Part shown: in pieces, positions 16,208-24,234 of the stretch
Layout of the letters: every line of letters starts with the position of its first letter
How positions within the stretch are numbered: position 1 is the first letter of the stretch
DNA from: Bacteroidaceae bacterium
Lineage (GTDB): Bacteria > Bacteroidota > Bacteroidia > Bacteroidales > Bacteroidaceae
Length of the DNA: 35,563 bases
Assembly: GCA_017530735.1 (NCBI GenBank)
Contig: JAFXMB010000119.1
Coordinates: 1 to 35,563 of the forward strand
Reading direction: 5' to 3'
Program-made: the position numbers and the translations under genes
The notes under the pieces: model-generated
Databases searched by the model: none
Told to the model about the DNA's origin: nothing
The model's input: the letters and a program-made list of their open reading frames with translations, nothing else

Positions 16208-17791
16208 ATGAAAAAGTCAGTATTGTTTATGGCATTGATGGCAGTCACAATGACAGCCGGTGCGCAGAGGAGTGACTTGTACTCAACCGGTAGATCCAAT
16301 ACCGGAAAGTCTTCGGCTACGGCCAGTTCTGTTACGGCAAGCCCTGTTCAGGCCGATCCTGTTCAGGCTGCTCCGGTAGTAACTACCACACCCAAGATCA
16401 TAGTTGACCGTGATCCCGATGAGTATAACCGCCGTTATACCTACGGAACCAGTCAGATCCAGTATGAGGACGGAACCTATCTGGACGATGTTCCCACCAT
16501 ATATATACATGACACCATATATGTAAGCACTCGCGAGCCGAGCGGTTCATATTATGATGACGAAGTCTATATGGAAGGCTACAACGACGCCATCGAAGAT
16601 TACAATCTGACACGTCGTCTGTACCGTTTCCGTCGTGCAGCACGTCCTCACTACTACTCACTGTATGATGACCTGTTCTGGGATATCCTTTACTGGGATT
16701 ACTACTGGGATACCGATTACTGGTATTTCTCACACACCTATTATTATGATCCCTGGTACTACGACGGATGGTATTACGATCCCTGGTACGGCACCTATTA
16801 CTATGGTCACTACTACTACGGATACTATGCTCCCCATTATACACGCTATTATCCGGTATACGTTTCCAGTTCACCCAGAGTTGAATACTACACACCTAAC
16901 CGCAGTATCAACAACGGCGGATGGGACCGCAACCTGAGCCGCAGTACCACAAGCCGCACGGCTTCATTCGGATCAAGCGCCAGCCGCACCGTTACTTCGG
17001 CCTCATCGGGCATAGCATCCAGATCTGTAGGCGAGGCTTCAACCTCTAACCGCAGCGTAGCAGGTTCATCAACCAGCCGCAGCGTGGCAGGAAGCAGTTC
17101 AAGCCGCAGTGTAGCAGGCAGCAGTTCAAGCCGCAGTGTAGCAGGCAGCAGTTCAAGCCGCAGTGTGGCAGGCAGCAGTTCAAGCCGCAGCGTGGCAGGC
17201 AGCAGTTCAACCCGCAGCGTATCAACGCAGTCCGGCAGCACCTCTTCTGTAAGAAGCGTGGCCCCTGCAACCAGCAGCCGTTCAAGTGCAACCCGCTCAG
17301 TGAGCAACGGATCATCAACAACCCGTTCCACTCAGTCAGGATCTACATATAACAGACCCAGCAGCACAAGCGCAAGCACCAACTCCAGCTCAAGCCGCAG
17401 TGTAGGAAGTTCAAGTACCACTCGCAGTTCAAGCGCAAGCAGTGCAGGCACCAGCAGTTCAAGCGTTTCACGCAGCGTATCAGGTACAAGTTCAAGCCGC
17501 AGCGTATCAAGCGGAAGTTCTTCATCAACACGCAGCTCAAGCAGCAGTAGCAGTTCATCGGGCGCCAACACCAGCCGCAGCACTGTAACACGTTCAAGTT
17601 CTGCCAGCAGTTCAAGCCGCAGCAGTTCAAGCCGCAGTGTAAGCAGTTCAAGCAGCTCAAGCCGTAGCGTAGGCAGTTCAAGCAGCGGTGGCAGCAGCTT
17701 CAGTTCAGGCTCAAGCAGCAGCGGCGGTTTCAGTTCCGGTTCAAGTTCCGGCGGCTCACGCAGTGTCGGTGGAAGTTCCTCAAGAAGGTAA
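16208..17791 (+). CDS. Secreted Tyr-rich / Ser-Arg-repeat surface protein
   Basis: I start at the ATG at 16208 because it opens a signal peptide (MKKSVLFMALMAVTMTAGA); the upstream ATG at 16148 overlaps the promoter. The mature protein of ~508 residues has three parts. The first ~110 residues are mixed. A region of ~80 residues is extremely rich in Tyr, Trp and Asp (YYYDPWYYDGWYYDPWYG). The last ~290 residues are mostly Ser, Arg, Thr, Gly and Val, including six consecutive nine-residue units of the type SRSVAGSSS encoded by 27-base repeats. It has no membrane anchor or known catalytic motif. It may be a cell-surface or matrix protein with a disordered, basic tail. I do not recognise a family. 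Confidence 0.75.
   Translation: MKKSVLFMALMAVTMTAGAQRSDLYSTGRSNTGKSSATASSVTASPVQADPVQAAPVVTTTPKIIVDRDPDEYNRRYTYGTSQIQYEDGTYLDDVPTIYIHDTIYVSTREPSGSYYDDEVYMEGYNDAIEDYNLTRRLYRFRRAARPHYYSLYDDLFWDILYWDYYWDTDYWYFSHTYYYDPWYYDGWYYDPWYGTYYYGHYYYGYYAPHYTRYYPVYVSSSPRVEYYTPNRSINNGGWDRNLSRSTTSRTASFGSSASRTVTSASSGIASRSVGEASTSNRSVAGSSTSRSVAGSSSSRSVAGSSSSRSVAGSSSSRSVAGSSSSRSVAGSSSTRSVSTQSGSTSSVRSVAPATSSRSSATRSVSNGSSTTRSTQSGSTYNRPSSTSASTNSSSSRSVGSSSTTRSSSASSAGTSSSSVSRSVSGTSSSRSVSSGSSSSTRSSSSSSSSSGANTSRSTVTRSSSASSSSRSSSSRSVSSSSSSSRSVGSSSSGGSSFSSGSSSSGGFSSGSSSGGSRSVGGSSSRR
17051..17212 (+). repeat. Six tandem 27-bp units in the Ser-repeat gene
   Basis: Six nearly identical in-frame 27-base units encode RSVAGSS followed by two variable residues (Thr/Ser, Ser). 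The inner four are almost identical at the DNA level, so the copy number may vary by slippage. Confidence 0.85.
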
Positions 17792-17869
17792 TTGCAGGAT
17801 TCTGACAGTTTAAGTCAGGCTCAAAGAGATAATTATACCCAAACATTTGAAACTCAAAAATATAAAGAT

Positions 17870-19378
17870 ATGAAAACCAATAGATTAGCTTTGACAGTCC
17901 TTGCATTTGCAGCATCTCTTGCAGTCAGCGCACAGACATCGTTCGATGCAGCCAAACTGTATGAGGAGGAACTTAGCGGAACAGCACGTTACGTAGGTAT
18001 GGGTGGAGCAATGGGCGCTCTTGGAAGTGATGCATCGGTTATCAGCCATAACCCGGCAGGTATCGGTACATACCGCACCAGTGACATCAACTTCTCGTTA
18101 TCAGCATTCGGAACATCAGTCACTACTGATCCTCTGGCAACTAAGACCAATCAGATAACAAGCAACGGCCGCACATACTACTCACATAATTTTAAGTCTG
18201 ACATCAATCTGGCCCTTGATAACTTCTCGGCCATATTCTCAGGCAGTGAGTCAGGTCCAAATTATTTGAACTTCGGTATCTCATACCGCAGACTTCAGAA
18301 TATGGACCGCCCTCTGGACTATGTTGACAAATTCTTTGTGAATGATCAGAGTGCTCCTTATCAGCAGTATGTGGTATACCGTGAATATAAAGACCGTCAG
18401 CGCAACAAGGTGGGTTCATGGGATTTCAACATCTCAGCCAATCTGTCCGATAAACTGTACCTAGGTTGGACATTCGGTGTACTGACAAACGATATGTGGT
18501 CAGAAGGTTATTTCTATGATTATTATCCCTTGAGCAGCGAGGCCGATTTTGAGGATCAGGCATACGTGGTTCCTGAGAGTGTAATTGATAAAGATAATCG
18601 CAATTATACCGCAGTTGATAAGATGAACCAGTCAGAAGGCTCAGGTTGGAACATGTCAGTAGGTGCAATCGTACGACCCATTCCGGCATTGCGTCTGGGT
18701 GTGGCAGTCAAGTCACCTACCTATTACAGACAGACCCTTGATTATGCCGATTACCTGTACGCATTGATGGGTGATCCCAAGGACGGCACCAAGTTCCCCA
18801 ACTCAGTTGACTACAAGTTCACAGCCCCCTGGTCACTTGATCTGAGCGCAGGCCTCACATTCGGCGGCCCCGCATTCAGCATGGCACTGGGCGCAGAGTA
18901 TGAGAAGCACTTTACACAGCGTACATCACTCAGCATAGGCAACACCAGACTTGAGAGCCAGGGTGCAATAGACTACAAGGACTACTCAGTTCTTAAGTTG
19001 GGCGCTGAGATGAACATTGGCCAGATATCCTTGAGAGGAGGTTACAACTACAGGGAGTCAATGATGAACGATGCATCATATCCTTTCCTGTATGACACAG
19101 ACTTTAACGGATGGAAGAAGGATTCAAACGGCAACGTAACCGATGTGGGCCGTACCGATTTCCAGATTGACCGTCTTGGCAAGACCCAGTACTTCACTGC
19201 AGGTATAGGTTACTGCTCAGCACCTGACTCAGACGGCACACAGTTCTACATTGACCTGGCACTGGTACACGGTATCAGAAACAGCGTAGTCAACGTAAAC
19301 GAGTACGTTGAGGATGTAGACGTAGACTATAAGTATAAGTCCGATAAGGTATTGCTCTCAATCGGATGGAACTTCTAA
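17870..19378 (+). CDS. OmpP1/FadL family outer-membrane transporter
   Basis: The start at 17870 opens a signal peptide (MKTNRLALTVLAFAASLAVSA); the frame is open back to a TTG at 17792, but that adds a 26-residue polar stretch before the signal. The mature N-terminus has the family signature ARYVGMGGAMGALGSDASVI followed by SHNPAGIGTYR, the plug segment of FadL-type barrels. The remainder is beta-barrel-like and ends in WNF, with a terminal Phe. FadL relatives take hydrophobic compounds through the outer membrane; the substrate here is unknown. It begins 78 bases after the Ser-repeat gene without a terminator between them, so the two may be co-transcribed. Confidence 0.88.
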   Translation: MKTNRLALTVLAFAASLAVSAQTSFDAAKLYEEELSGTARYVGMGGAMGALGSDASVISHNPAGIGTYRTSDINFSLSAFGTSVTTDPLATKTNQITSNGRTYYSHNFKSDINLALDNFSAIFSGSESGPNYLNFGISYRRLQNMDRPLDYVDKFFVNDQSAPYQQYVVYREYKDRQRNKVGSWDFNISANLSDKLYLGWTFGVLTNDMWSEGYFYDYYPLSSEADFEDQAYVVPESVIDKDNRNYTAVDKMNQSEGSGWNMSVGAIVRPIPALRLGVAVKSPTYYRQTLDYADYLYALMGDPKDGTKFPNSVDYKFTAPWSLDLSAGLTFGGPAFSMALGAEYEKHFTQRTSLSIGNTRLESQGAIDYKDYSVLKLGAEMNIGQISLRGGYNYRESMMNDASYPFLYDTDFNGWKKDSNGNVTDVGRTDFQIDRLGKTQYFTAGIGYCSAPDSDGTQFYIDLALVHGIRNSVVNVNEYVEDVDVDYKYKSDKVLLSIGWNF

Positions 19379-19422
19379 AAAGACACTTCATATTTGGTTT
19401 GACTTTGAGATAATTTAGGTGA

Positions 19423-19459
19423 TTCCGGCTGGTCTTGGCGACCGGCCGGAATTTTTTTT
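19423..19459. terminator. Hairpin terminator between FadL-like and oxidoreductase genes
   Basis: TTCCGGCTGGTC (19423-19434) pairs with GACCGGCCGGAA (19440-19451) across TTGGC with one G-U pair, followed by eight T. It serves the plus-strand gene. Confidence 0.88.
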
Positions 19460-19477
19460 ATCTCAAAAACCGGGAAA

Positions 19478-20446
19478 TCAGAACTTGCCCAGGATACGGT
19501 CCATCACCCAGTTGGTGGGAGTGGCGCTGATGCCGTCACAGGTGCATGTGCCCTTGCCGTTCAGATGATCCACAACAGCCTGTACCAGCGGGAACTGTAC
19601 ATGCTCGGGATTGGGAATGTCAAACTCATGACGGCCGGTGCTGTCATGCAGCGCGATGGGCTGGAAGGTAAAGATTGAGAAACAGATCATGCCCTTGTCG
19701 CCTATCAGTTCAATGCGGTCCTCCTTGGCGGACTCATCGGCCACAAAACACCAGGAGCCGGAGCCTACCAGACCGTTCTCAAACTTGAAGCAGGCGCTTA
19801 CGGTGTCCTCGGCCTGATACAGACCGGCGCGGTTGCTGCACAGTCCGTAGGCGTCAATGATACAGCCGCACAGTTCCTGCACCATATCAATCTGATGCGG
19901 GGCAAGGTCATAGAAATAACCGCCGCCCGATATGTCGGGGATTACGCGCCAGGGCAGGTTTGTGCTGTTGTAGTCCAACTCCTTGGGAGGCTGTGCAAAA
20001 CGGATCTGCACGTTTATGAGTTTGCCTATCTGCGGAATCAGTTCCTTAACCTTGAGGAAGTAGGGCAGGTAACGGCGGTAGTATGCAACAAAGCAGGGAA
20101 CGCCGGTCTCGCGTGACACGCGGTTTATGCGCATGCACTCGTCATAACTCTGTGCCATAGGCTTCTCAATGTAAACCGGCTTGCCGGCTTTCATGGCCAT
20201 TACGGCGTATGTGGCGTGTGATGAAGGCGGGGTTGCAATGTAGATGGCATCCACGTTGGGGTCCTCAATCAGATCCATTGCATCGGTGTACCATTTACGG
20301 ATGTTATGTCTTTCAGCATAAGAACTGGCCTTGGCCTTGTCGCGGCTCATCACAGCCTCGATTGCCGACCCTTCGGCCTTGGCGAATGCGGGACCGCTCT
20401 TACGCTCGGTCACCTGTCCGCATCCTATAAAACCCCATCTTATCAT
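19478..20446 (-). CDS. Gfo/Idh/MocA family NAD(P)-dependent oxidoreductase
   Basis: A 322-residue protein starting at the ATG at 20444-20446; the frame is open to a TTG at 20482, but the family N-terminus is exactly MIRWGFIGCGQV. The Rossmann glycine motif GFIGCG is at residues 5-10. The EKP motif (IEKPMAQ) puts the conserved catalytic lysine at residue 95. DLAPHQIDMVQELCG near 195 is the usual His-containing segment of the C-terminal domain. Members oxidise or reduce sugars, inositols and related compounds; the substrate cannot be told. It lies 17 bases after the putative porin gene and probably shares its transcript, perhaps linking uptake and metabolism of a carbohydrate. Confidence 0.9.
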   Translation of the reverse strand: MIRWGFIGCGQVTERKSGPAFAKAEGSAIEAVMSRDKAKASSYAERHNIRKWYTDAMDLIEDPNVDAIYIATPPSSHATYAVMAMKAGKPVYIEKPMAQSYDECMRINRVSRETGVPCFVAYYRRYLPYFLKVKELIPQIGKLINVQIRFAQPPKELDYNSTNLPWRVIPDISGGGYFYDLAPHQIDMVQELCGCIIDAYGLCSNRAGLYQAEDTVSACFKFENGLVGSGSWCFVADESAKEDRIELIGDKGMICFSIFTFQPIALHDSTGRHEFDIPNPEHVQFPLVQAVVDHLNGKGTCTCDGISATPTNWVMDRILGKF

Positions 20447-20463
20447 ATTTGGAAAGAACTTTT

Positions 20464-22554
20464 TTAATCGTAGAAGGTCCAACTGAGACCAAAGTTAACC
20501 ATACCCGGATTTGCCGGATAGCCGGGAACTATGAACGAATCGCGGTTGCTCATGAGCCCGTCGTTGAAATGGTAGTACATTACGTAAAAACGTACTCCGC
20601 GAAGCATGCAGTTCACGTAACCCGACAAGAGCGGATATCCGCCCACCTGCTGTACGCAGGCATCGTTCTGCAGGTGAAATGAACCCACTGCGGGGCAGTA
20701 ACCCGGAGCGGCATAACGGGTAAAGTAAAGTGCGTTGGCACCCACCTCCATATGCAGTCTCTTGTAGTATACGAACTTGAAATAGAGGTCCGAGAAGATG
20801 TTCATGTCAGGCAGCGGGATAATCTTTTTGTCGCCCGATAACTGATAGGTGATATGGTTGTCCCAGTGCAGCGGACCCAGTTTGAAGTTCTGCTGCAGCG
20901 TGGCACTGAGAATCTGGATGGAACCGTTGTGCTGGGCAGCCGTGATGGAGTAGGTGGGCTGAGTCACACCGTCAGCGTTCACGTATGCGCCGCCGTTGTT
21001 CTTAAGGTAGACATAGTTTGCAACGTTCTCAACATCCAGCTGGAAACGCGTGCCCGTCATATCCAGGTCTATGTAACCGCCAAAATGTGTGCGGAACACC
21101 TTCTTGAAATCACCGTCCCACCAGGCATATGTTGAGTGCATGCTGCCGTAATAGAACGGAGCCTCCTTAGTGGACATATCGGCAAAGGCGCCGATGCTTG
21201 CATCGCGGCCAAACACGGGATACTTGAGTTCCATCTCACCCGACAGGCTGATGTCACCCAGGCTGGCACCCAGCAGAACCGTCTCAATGTCTCCGCTGAA
21301 AGTCAGGTTGTCACCCTGCGCCTTCTCCAGATGCGCGCCCACTGAGAAATCACCCTCAGAGTACCGTCGCATATACTCACCCTGTCCCGTAATGGTATCG
21401 GGCATGGCAAAGTTGCGGAACTCATATCTGGCAAACGCCGACAGACCTGCAAAAGACCACTTGGTGGCACCCTCAAGCAGTGACAGCGAAACCGTGTTGG
21501 TGACGTAGAAGTTCTTCATCACGTCAATCGAGTCATTCTTAAGGAACCTCTTGCCGTAGAATCCGTCAGGAATCATATAGTAGATATACCTGCGCTGTAA
21601 CTGACCCACCTCAAGGGTGTGGGCCGCCTTACCCAGTTCAACCACGCGGCTGAATGTATAGACCGTATCGCCTATGCTGTCAGTGCGGTGAGTGGTCTTA
21701 TGTATGGAGAGTTCCTGATTGAAGATACCCTGTGTGCGTTTCAGGTTGTTCCAGTTAAAGTACATACGGAACGGAATATCCTCAGGGGCATACTGCTTGC
21801 GTCCCTCGGCCATAGCCTCAGGCGTGCGTACGTAACGCGGATCCTGAATACCGCCGTTCTCGGCCACCTTTATATTGTCCCTGTTGGCCGATACGTACAT
21901 CTGGTAAATGTCACCGCGGTAGTAGGTGTAGACCCTTGCATCAAACATTGATGTGGACTGGTTGGTGTAACGGCCTCGGCCCAACTGATAATCCATGTCA
22001 AAGCCGATACCCGACTTGCGGCTGAAATTGGCTGCAAAGTAACCCTTGATACGCTCCTCGCCGGTACGCTTGTTACCGCCCTTGTAGTAGTCAATGCTCA
22101 CGTGGGGTGACTTGGCATCGGTAAACAAAAAATCAGGCGCATCCTTTATCCAGAAATCATAGGGGGCGTCAAAGATGAAGTCCTTGGGCTGCTCACGCTC
22201 AAAATAAAGACGTGACAGACGGGGAGAACCCATGTTGCCCAGGTGGCTGTATGTTCCAAAGTAACCCTCGGTAAGGTGGGCGTTGTGGAACGAATGGTGC
22301 ACCGTATCGGGCTGAACCACATCGGGCAGACCGGTGTTGGTATTGATGACGAACTGGTAATAATCCTTGGATACGGTCCTCTCAATAACTGTAGAGTCCT
22401 TGTCGGGGTCCATGTTCATGAAACCGTCCATAGTCTCGCCGTTGAATCCGTCCTGATTCTGGGACAGCGTACTCTGGGCGCCGGCATGAACGGTCAGCAA
22501 CAGCGCTGCGGCCATCGCTATGAACGTCTTGGTAAACTGTATCCTTATGGTCAT
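20464..22554 (-). CDS. Putative porin, Bacteroidetes type
   Basis: A 696-residue protein with a signal peptide (residues 1-26, ending HAGA). The N-terminal ~80 residues are Asp/Asn-rich. The family landmarks follow (YYQFVINTNTGLPDVVQPDT, SHLGNMGSPRLSRLYFER, FWIKDAPDFLFTDAKSPHVS), which fit the large Bacteroidetes putative porin family (PF14121 by recollection). The rest is a long beta-barrel with alternating aromatic residues, ending in NFGLSWTFYD. It should form an outer-membrane channel. It starts one base after the stop of the J-domain-like gene and is followed by the oxidoreductase gene. Confidence 0.85.
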   Translation of the reverse strand: MTIRIQFTKTFIAMAAALLLTVHAGAQSTLSQNQDGFNGETMDGFMNMDPDKDSTVIERTVSKDYYQFVINTNTGLPDVVQPDTVHHSFHNAHLTEGYFGTYSHLGNMGSPRLSRLYFEREQPKDFIFDAPYDFWIKDAPDFLFTDAKSPHVSIDYYKGGNKRTGEERIKGYFAANFSRKSGIGFDMDYQLGRGRYTNQSTSMFDARVYTYYRGDIYQMYVSANRDNIKVAENGGIQDPRYVRTPEAMAEGRKQYAPEDIPFRMYFNWNNLKRTQGIFNQELSIHKTTHRTDSIGDTVYTFSRVVELGKAAHTLEVGQLQRRYIYYMIPDGFYGKRFLKNDSIDVMKNFYVTNTVSLSLLEGATKWSFAGLSAFARYEFRNFAMPDTITGQGEYMRRYSEGDFSVGAHLEKAQGDNLTFSGDIETVLLGASLGDISLSGEMELKYPVFGRDASIGAFADMSTKEAPFYYGSMHSTYAWWDGDFKKVFRTHFGGYIDLDMTGTRFQLDVENVANYVYLKNNGGAYVNADGVTQPTYSITAAQHNGSIQILSATLQQNFKLGPLHWDNHITYQLSGDKKIIPLPDMNIFSDLYFKFVYYKRLHMEVGANALYFTRYAAPGYCPAVGSFHLQNDACVQQVGGYPLLSGYVNCMLRGVRFYVMYYHFNDGLMSNRDSFIVPGYPANPGMVNFGLSWTFYD

Positions 22555-22555
22555 C

Positions 22556-22969
22556 TTAAGGGATGAGTCTTAATATGTACTCGGCAATCTTGATAAGAAG
22601 TGATATGCCGCATGCAATGTAGAAGGGGAGTGTGCCGATGGCACCGCTGAACTGCAGGATGAACAGCACCGTAGTCACTGCAGCACCTGCCAGGAACAGC
22701 GTGTTAAGCGTGTATCGGGCCTTCTCCGTACCCTGCAGGTCACCAGCGCGATGCTTGCGGATGCCGCCTCTCTTAACCTTACCGGTAATGTCATAAGCCG
22801 CGCGGCTGTCCATATCGGACAGGATGGTATAGGCCTCTACTATGCGTGAGTGCTCCGGTGTACCCTCGGGTACCGTCTCCATAAGACGGTCGTACGCAGC
22901 CTTGATCTCTGCGTCCGATGCCGACTCATCAACACCCAATACCGTATATAACTCCTTTTGTGAGGACAT
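22556..22969 (-). CDS. Degenerate J-domain membrane protein
   Basis: The 137-residue protein begins with a DnaJ-like domain (ELYTVLGVDESASDAEIKAAYDRLM, then RIVEAYTILSDMDSRAAYD). The loop that normally carries His-Pro-Asp reads VPEGTPE, so stimulation of DnaK ATPase is doubtful. A basic linker (VKRGGIRKHRAGD) leads to two membrane segments at about 87-107 and 113-133. It probably sits in the inner membrane with the J-like part in the cytoplasm. It lies between the DUF4468 gene (5 bases) and the porin gene (1 base), so it may aid assembly or export of its neighbours; that is inference. Confidence 0.75.
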   Translation of the reverse strand: MSSQKELYTVLGVDESASDAEIKAAYDRLMETVPEGTPEHSRIVEAYTILSDMDSRAAYDITGKVKRGGIRKHRAGDLQGTEKARYTLNTLFLAGAAVTTVLFILQFSGAIGTLPFYIACGISLLIKIAEYILRLIP

Positions 22970-22974
22970 CTGGA

Positions 22975-23568
22975 TCAGAAGTTACCGGCTACTGCGTCAG
23001 TTGCCTTCTGGAACAGCAGATCCTTCAGGTCAATGGTCTTGATACGGAACTTGCCTGTGCTCTTTAGGAACTTGGTGCCCTTGCGGTTGAAAGCCTCGCT
23101 GTCGGTGATCCAGTCCTCTGCGGTGAATGACTTGCCGCCTGTCTCACGACCCTCCTCGTAGCGGTACTTGATGTCAGTCATTGTCATGGTGAACTCACCG
23201 TTCTTTACGGCAACGCTGAAATTGTATGCTATCTTGGACTCATCGGCCACGAATGATGTGCTCTTGAACACAATCATCTGATCTACGTGGAAAATGAAAC
23301 GGCGTGTGGTGGCGTCCTCGTTCAGGATGCGGCCGGCATTTGCGTAAGGCAGTGCAAAACGGCCTTTTGCCCAGTTGAGCAGGATGTTATAGCATACGTC
23401 CTCACTCATGTTGTCTGGAATCTTTACGGCTGTGGTAAAGTATACGTTTCCGTTCTCGTCTTCTGGAACGGCGCCGCGTCCGTATTTGGGATCTGACTCG
23501 TTACCGACCTTGGCAAAGGCCATCAGTGTTATCAGTAAACCTACTATTGTAAGTAATGACTTCTTCAT
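22975..23568 (-). CDS. Secreted DUF4468-like protein
   Basis: A 197-residue protein with a signal peptide (MKKSLLTIVGLLITLMAFA). The mature part (VPEDENGNVYFTTAVKIPDN, ILLNWAKGRFALPYANAGRI, VFKSTSFVADESKIAYNFSV, GEFTMTMTDIKYRYEEG) fits the Bacteroidetes DUF4468 family, which has a TBP-like fold and unknown function. It is the first gene of the four-gene minus-strand run with the J-domain-like, porin and oxidoreductase genes. A TATTTTTG box lies 26 bases upstream of its ATG. Confidence 0.82.
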   Translation of the reverse strand: MKKSLLTIVGLLITLMAFAKVGNESDPKYGRGAVPEDENGNVYFTTAVKIPDNMSEDVCYNILLNWAKGRFALPYANAGRILNEDATTRRFIFHVDQMIVFKSTSFVADESKIAYNFSVAVKNGEFTMTMTDIKYRYEEGRETGGKSFTAEDWITDSEAFNRKGTKFLKSTGKFRIKTIDLKDLLFQKATDAVAGNF

Positions 23569-23593
23569 ATAGTACCTTATTTAATTTACAGCA

Positions 23594-23601
23594 CAAAAAT
23601 A
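23594..23601 (-). promoter_or_regulatory. -7 box for the DUF4468-porin operon
   Basis: The minus strand reads TATTTTTG, matching TAnnTTTG, 26 bases before the ATG. No TTTG at 19-21 bases upstream. Confidence 0.5.
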
Positions 23602-23765
23602 GTGTTTTTTGCTGATAAAGGAATCCGGCAGTTCCCTATTATTGGAAGATGCCCCTTTAATTAACACGGAAGTGCTGCATAGGGGCTCTACAGGGCCGAT
23701 TTTGGACGATTTTTCCCATTGTATAGAAAATTTTGACATTTTTTTTAAAAAAAGATGGGCTAATC
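23602..23765. other. Divergent intergenic region
   Basis: The 273-base gap between the divergent DUF4468 and histone-like genes holds promoters at both ends. In the middle I see AT-rich sequence with a run of T and A near 23738-23752, and no convincing gene. Confidence 0.5.
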
Positions 23766-23796
23766 TTTGCGACTATTGGAATTAGTATTATTTTTG
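23766..23796 (+). promoter_or_regulatory. Complete Bacteroidetes promoter for the histone-like gene
   Basis: TTTG at 23766-23769, 19 bases, then TATTTTTG at 23789-23796. This is a full match to the TTTG-N19-TAnnTTTG consensus. The predicted start of transcription leaves a leader of roughly 40 bases before the ATG at 23842. Confidence 0.85.
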
Positions 23797-23841
23797 CGTC
23801 AGTATGGATTAACCAATTAATCATTTCAATAACAAACAACT

Positions 23842-24015
23842 ATGGAGAAAATTTTGAAACAGGCTGCTGAGCTTTACGCAGCATTTGCAAAGGACGCTAA
23901 CGCACAGGTAGAAAAGGGTAACAAGGCTGCTGGCACACGTGCTCGCAAGGCTTCTCTTGAGCTCGAGAAACTGATGAAGGAGTTCCGCAAGGCTTCTCTC
24001 GCAGCTGCTAAGTAA
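23842..24015 (+). CDS. Histone H1-like DNA-binding protein (57 aa)
   Basis: A 57-residue Lys/Ala/Arg-rich helical peptide: MEKILKQAAELYAAFAKDAN, then NKAAGTRARKASLELEKLMK, ending KASLAAAK. It matches the short histone H1 / Hc1-like proteins encoded in Bacteroides and relatives, which are thought to bind DNA and compact the nucleoid. The conserved part is the GNKAAGTRARK stretch followed by a long helix. It stands alone with a consensus promoter, a strong terminator, and codons typical of highly expressed genes (GCT, AAG), so it is probably abundant. The sequence supports the identity; the DNA-binding role is from the family. Confidence 0.88.
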   Translation: MEKILKQAAELYAAFAKDANAQVEKGNKAAGTRARKASLELEKLMKEFRKASLAAAK

Positions 24016-24034
24016 TTATTTCCAGAACAAAAAG

Positions 24035-24066
24035 AAGGGTGCAATTAACATTGCGCCCTTTTTTTT
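24035..24066 (+). terminator. Terminator of the histone-like gene
   Basis: AAGGGTGCAA (24035-24044) pairs with TTGCGCCCTT (24051-24060), six-base loop, one G-U pair, followed by a run of T to 24066. Confidence 0.93.
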
Positions 24067-24086
24067 GTTGTAAGCCTTATCAGTTA

Positions 24087-24203
24087 GCAGCTGCGGTGAA
24101 GCCAGACCTCCGGGACGGAGGTCCCTTTCATTTTTTTAGTTTGCTCCGCAAACGGCCGGCCTCCGGCCGGGTAACGGCTGTGCCGTTACTATAACTGCAG
24201 CTG
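24087..24203. repeat. Tandem array of four short-loop hairpins
   Basis: Four perfect palindromes follow each other: GACCTCC/GGAGGTC (24105-24123, loop 5), GTTTGC/GCAAAC (24139-24153, loop 3), CGGCCGG/CCGGCCG (24153-24169, loop 3), GTAACGGC/GCCGTTAC (24171-24189, loop 3). The block is bracketed by GCAGCTGC (24087-24094) and CTGCAGCTG (24195-24203). It fills the gap between the histone terminator and the end of the efflux operon and encodes no protein. It may be a structured RNA, a MITE-like element or an attachment-type site. Confidence 0.6.
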
Positions 24204-24212
24204 GGAACTTAA

Positions 24213-24233
24213 TTTTCAATTTTCAATTTTCAA
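24213..24233. repeat. Three TTTTCAA heptamers
   Basis: Three exact TTTTCAA units end one base before the tolC stop codon. On the tolC strand they read TTGAAAA, a heptamer seen at the edges of intergenic insertions in other Bacteroidetes (recollection, not checked). Confidence 0.75.
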
Positions 24234-24234
24234 T

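Noticed and set aside
17051-17212. CRISPR-like or satellite repeat
   Set aside because: The 27-base units are contiguous, in frame and encode the Ser-Arg repeats of a secreted protein.
16888-17681. Leu-rich and Cys/Leu-rich minus-strand frames opposite the Ser-repeat gene
   Set aside because: They are antisense products of the Ser/Arg codon repeats and show only low-complexity sequence.
17792-17869. Upstream TTG start for the FadL-like protein
   Set aside because: It would put 26 polar residues before a clear signal peptide beginning at the ATG at 17870.
23657-23839. 60-residue minus-strand frame in the divergent intergenic region
   Set aside because: It overlaps the complete promoter of the histone-like gene and is AT-rich with no family features.
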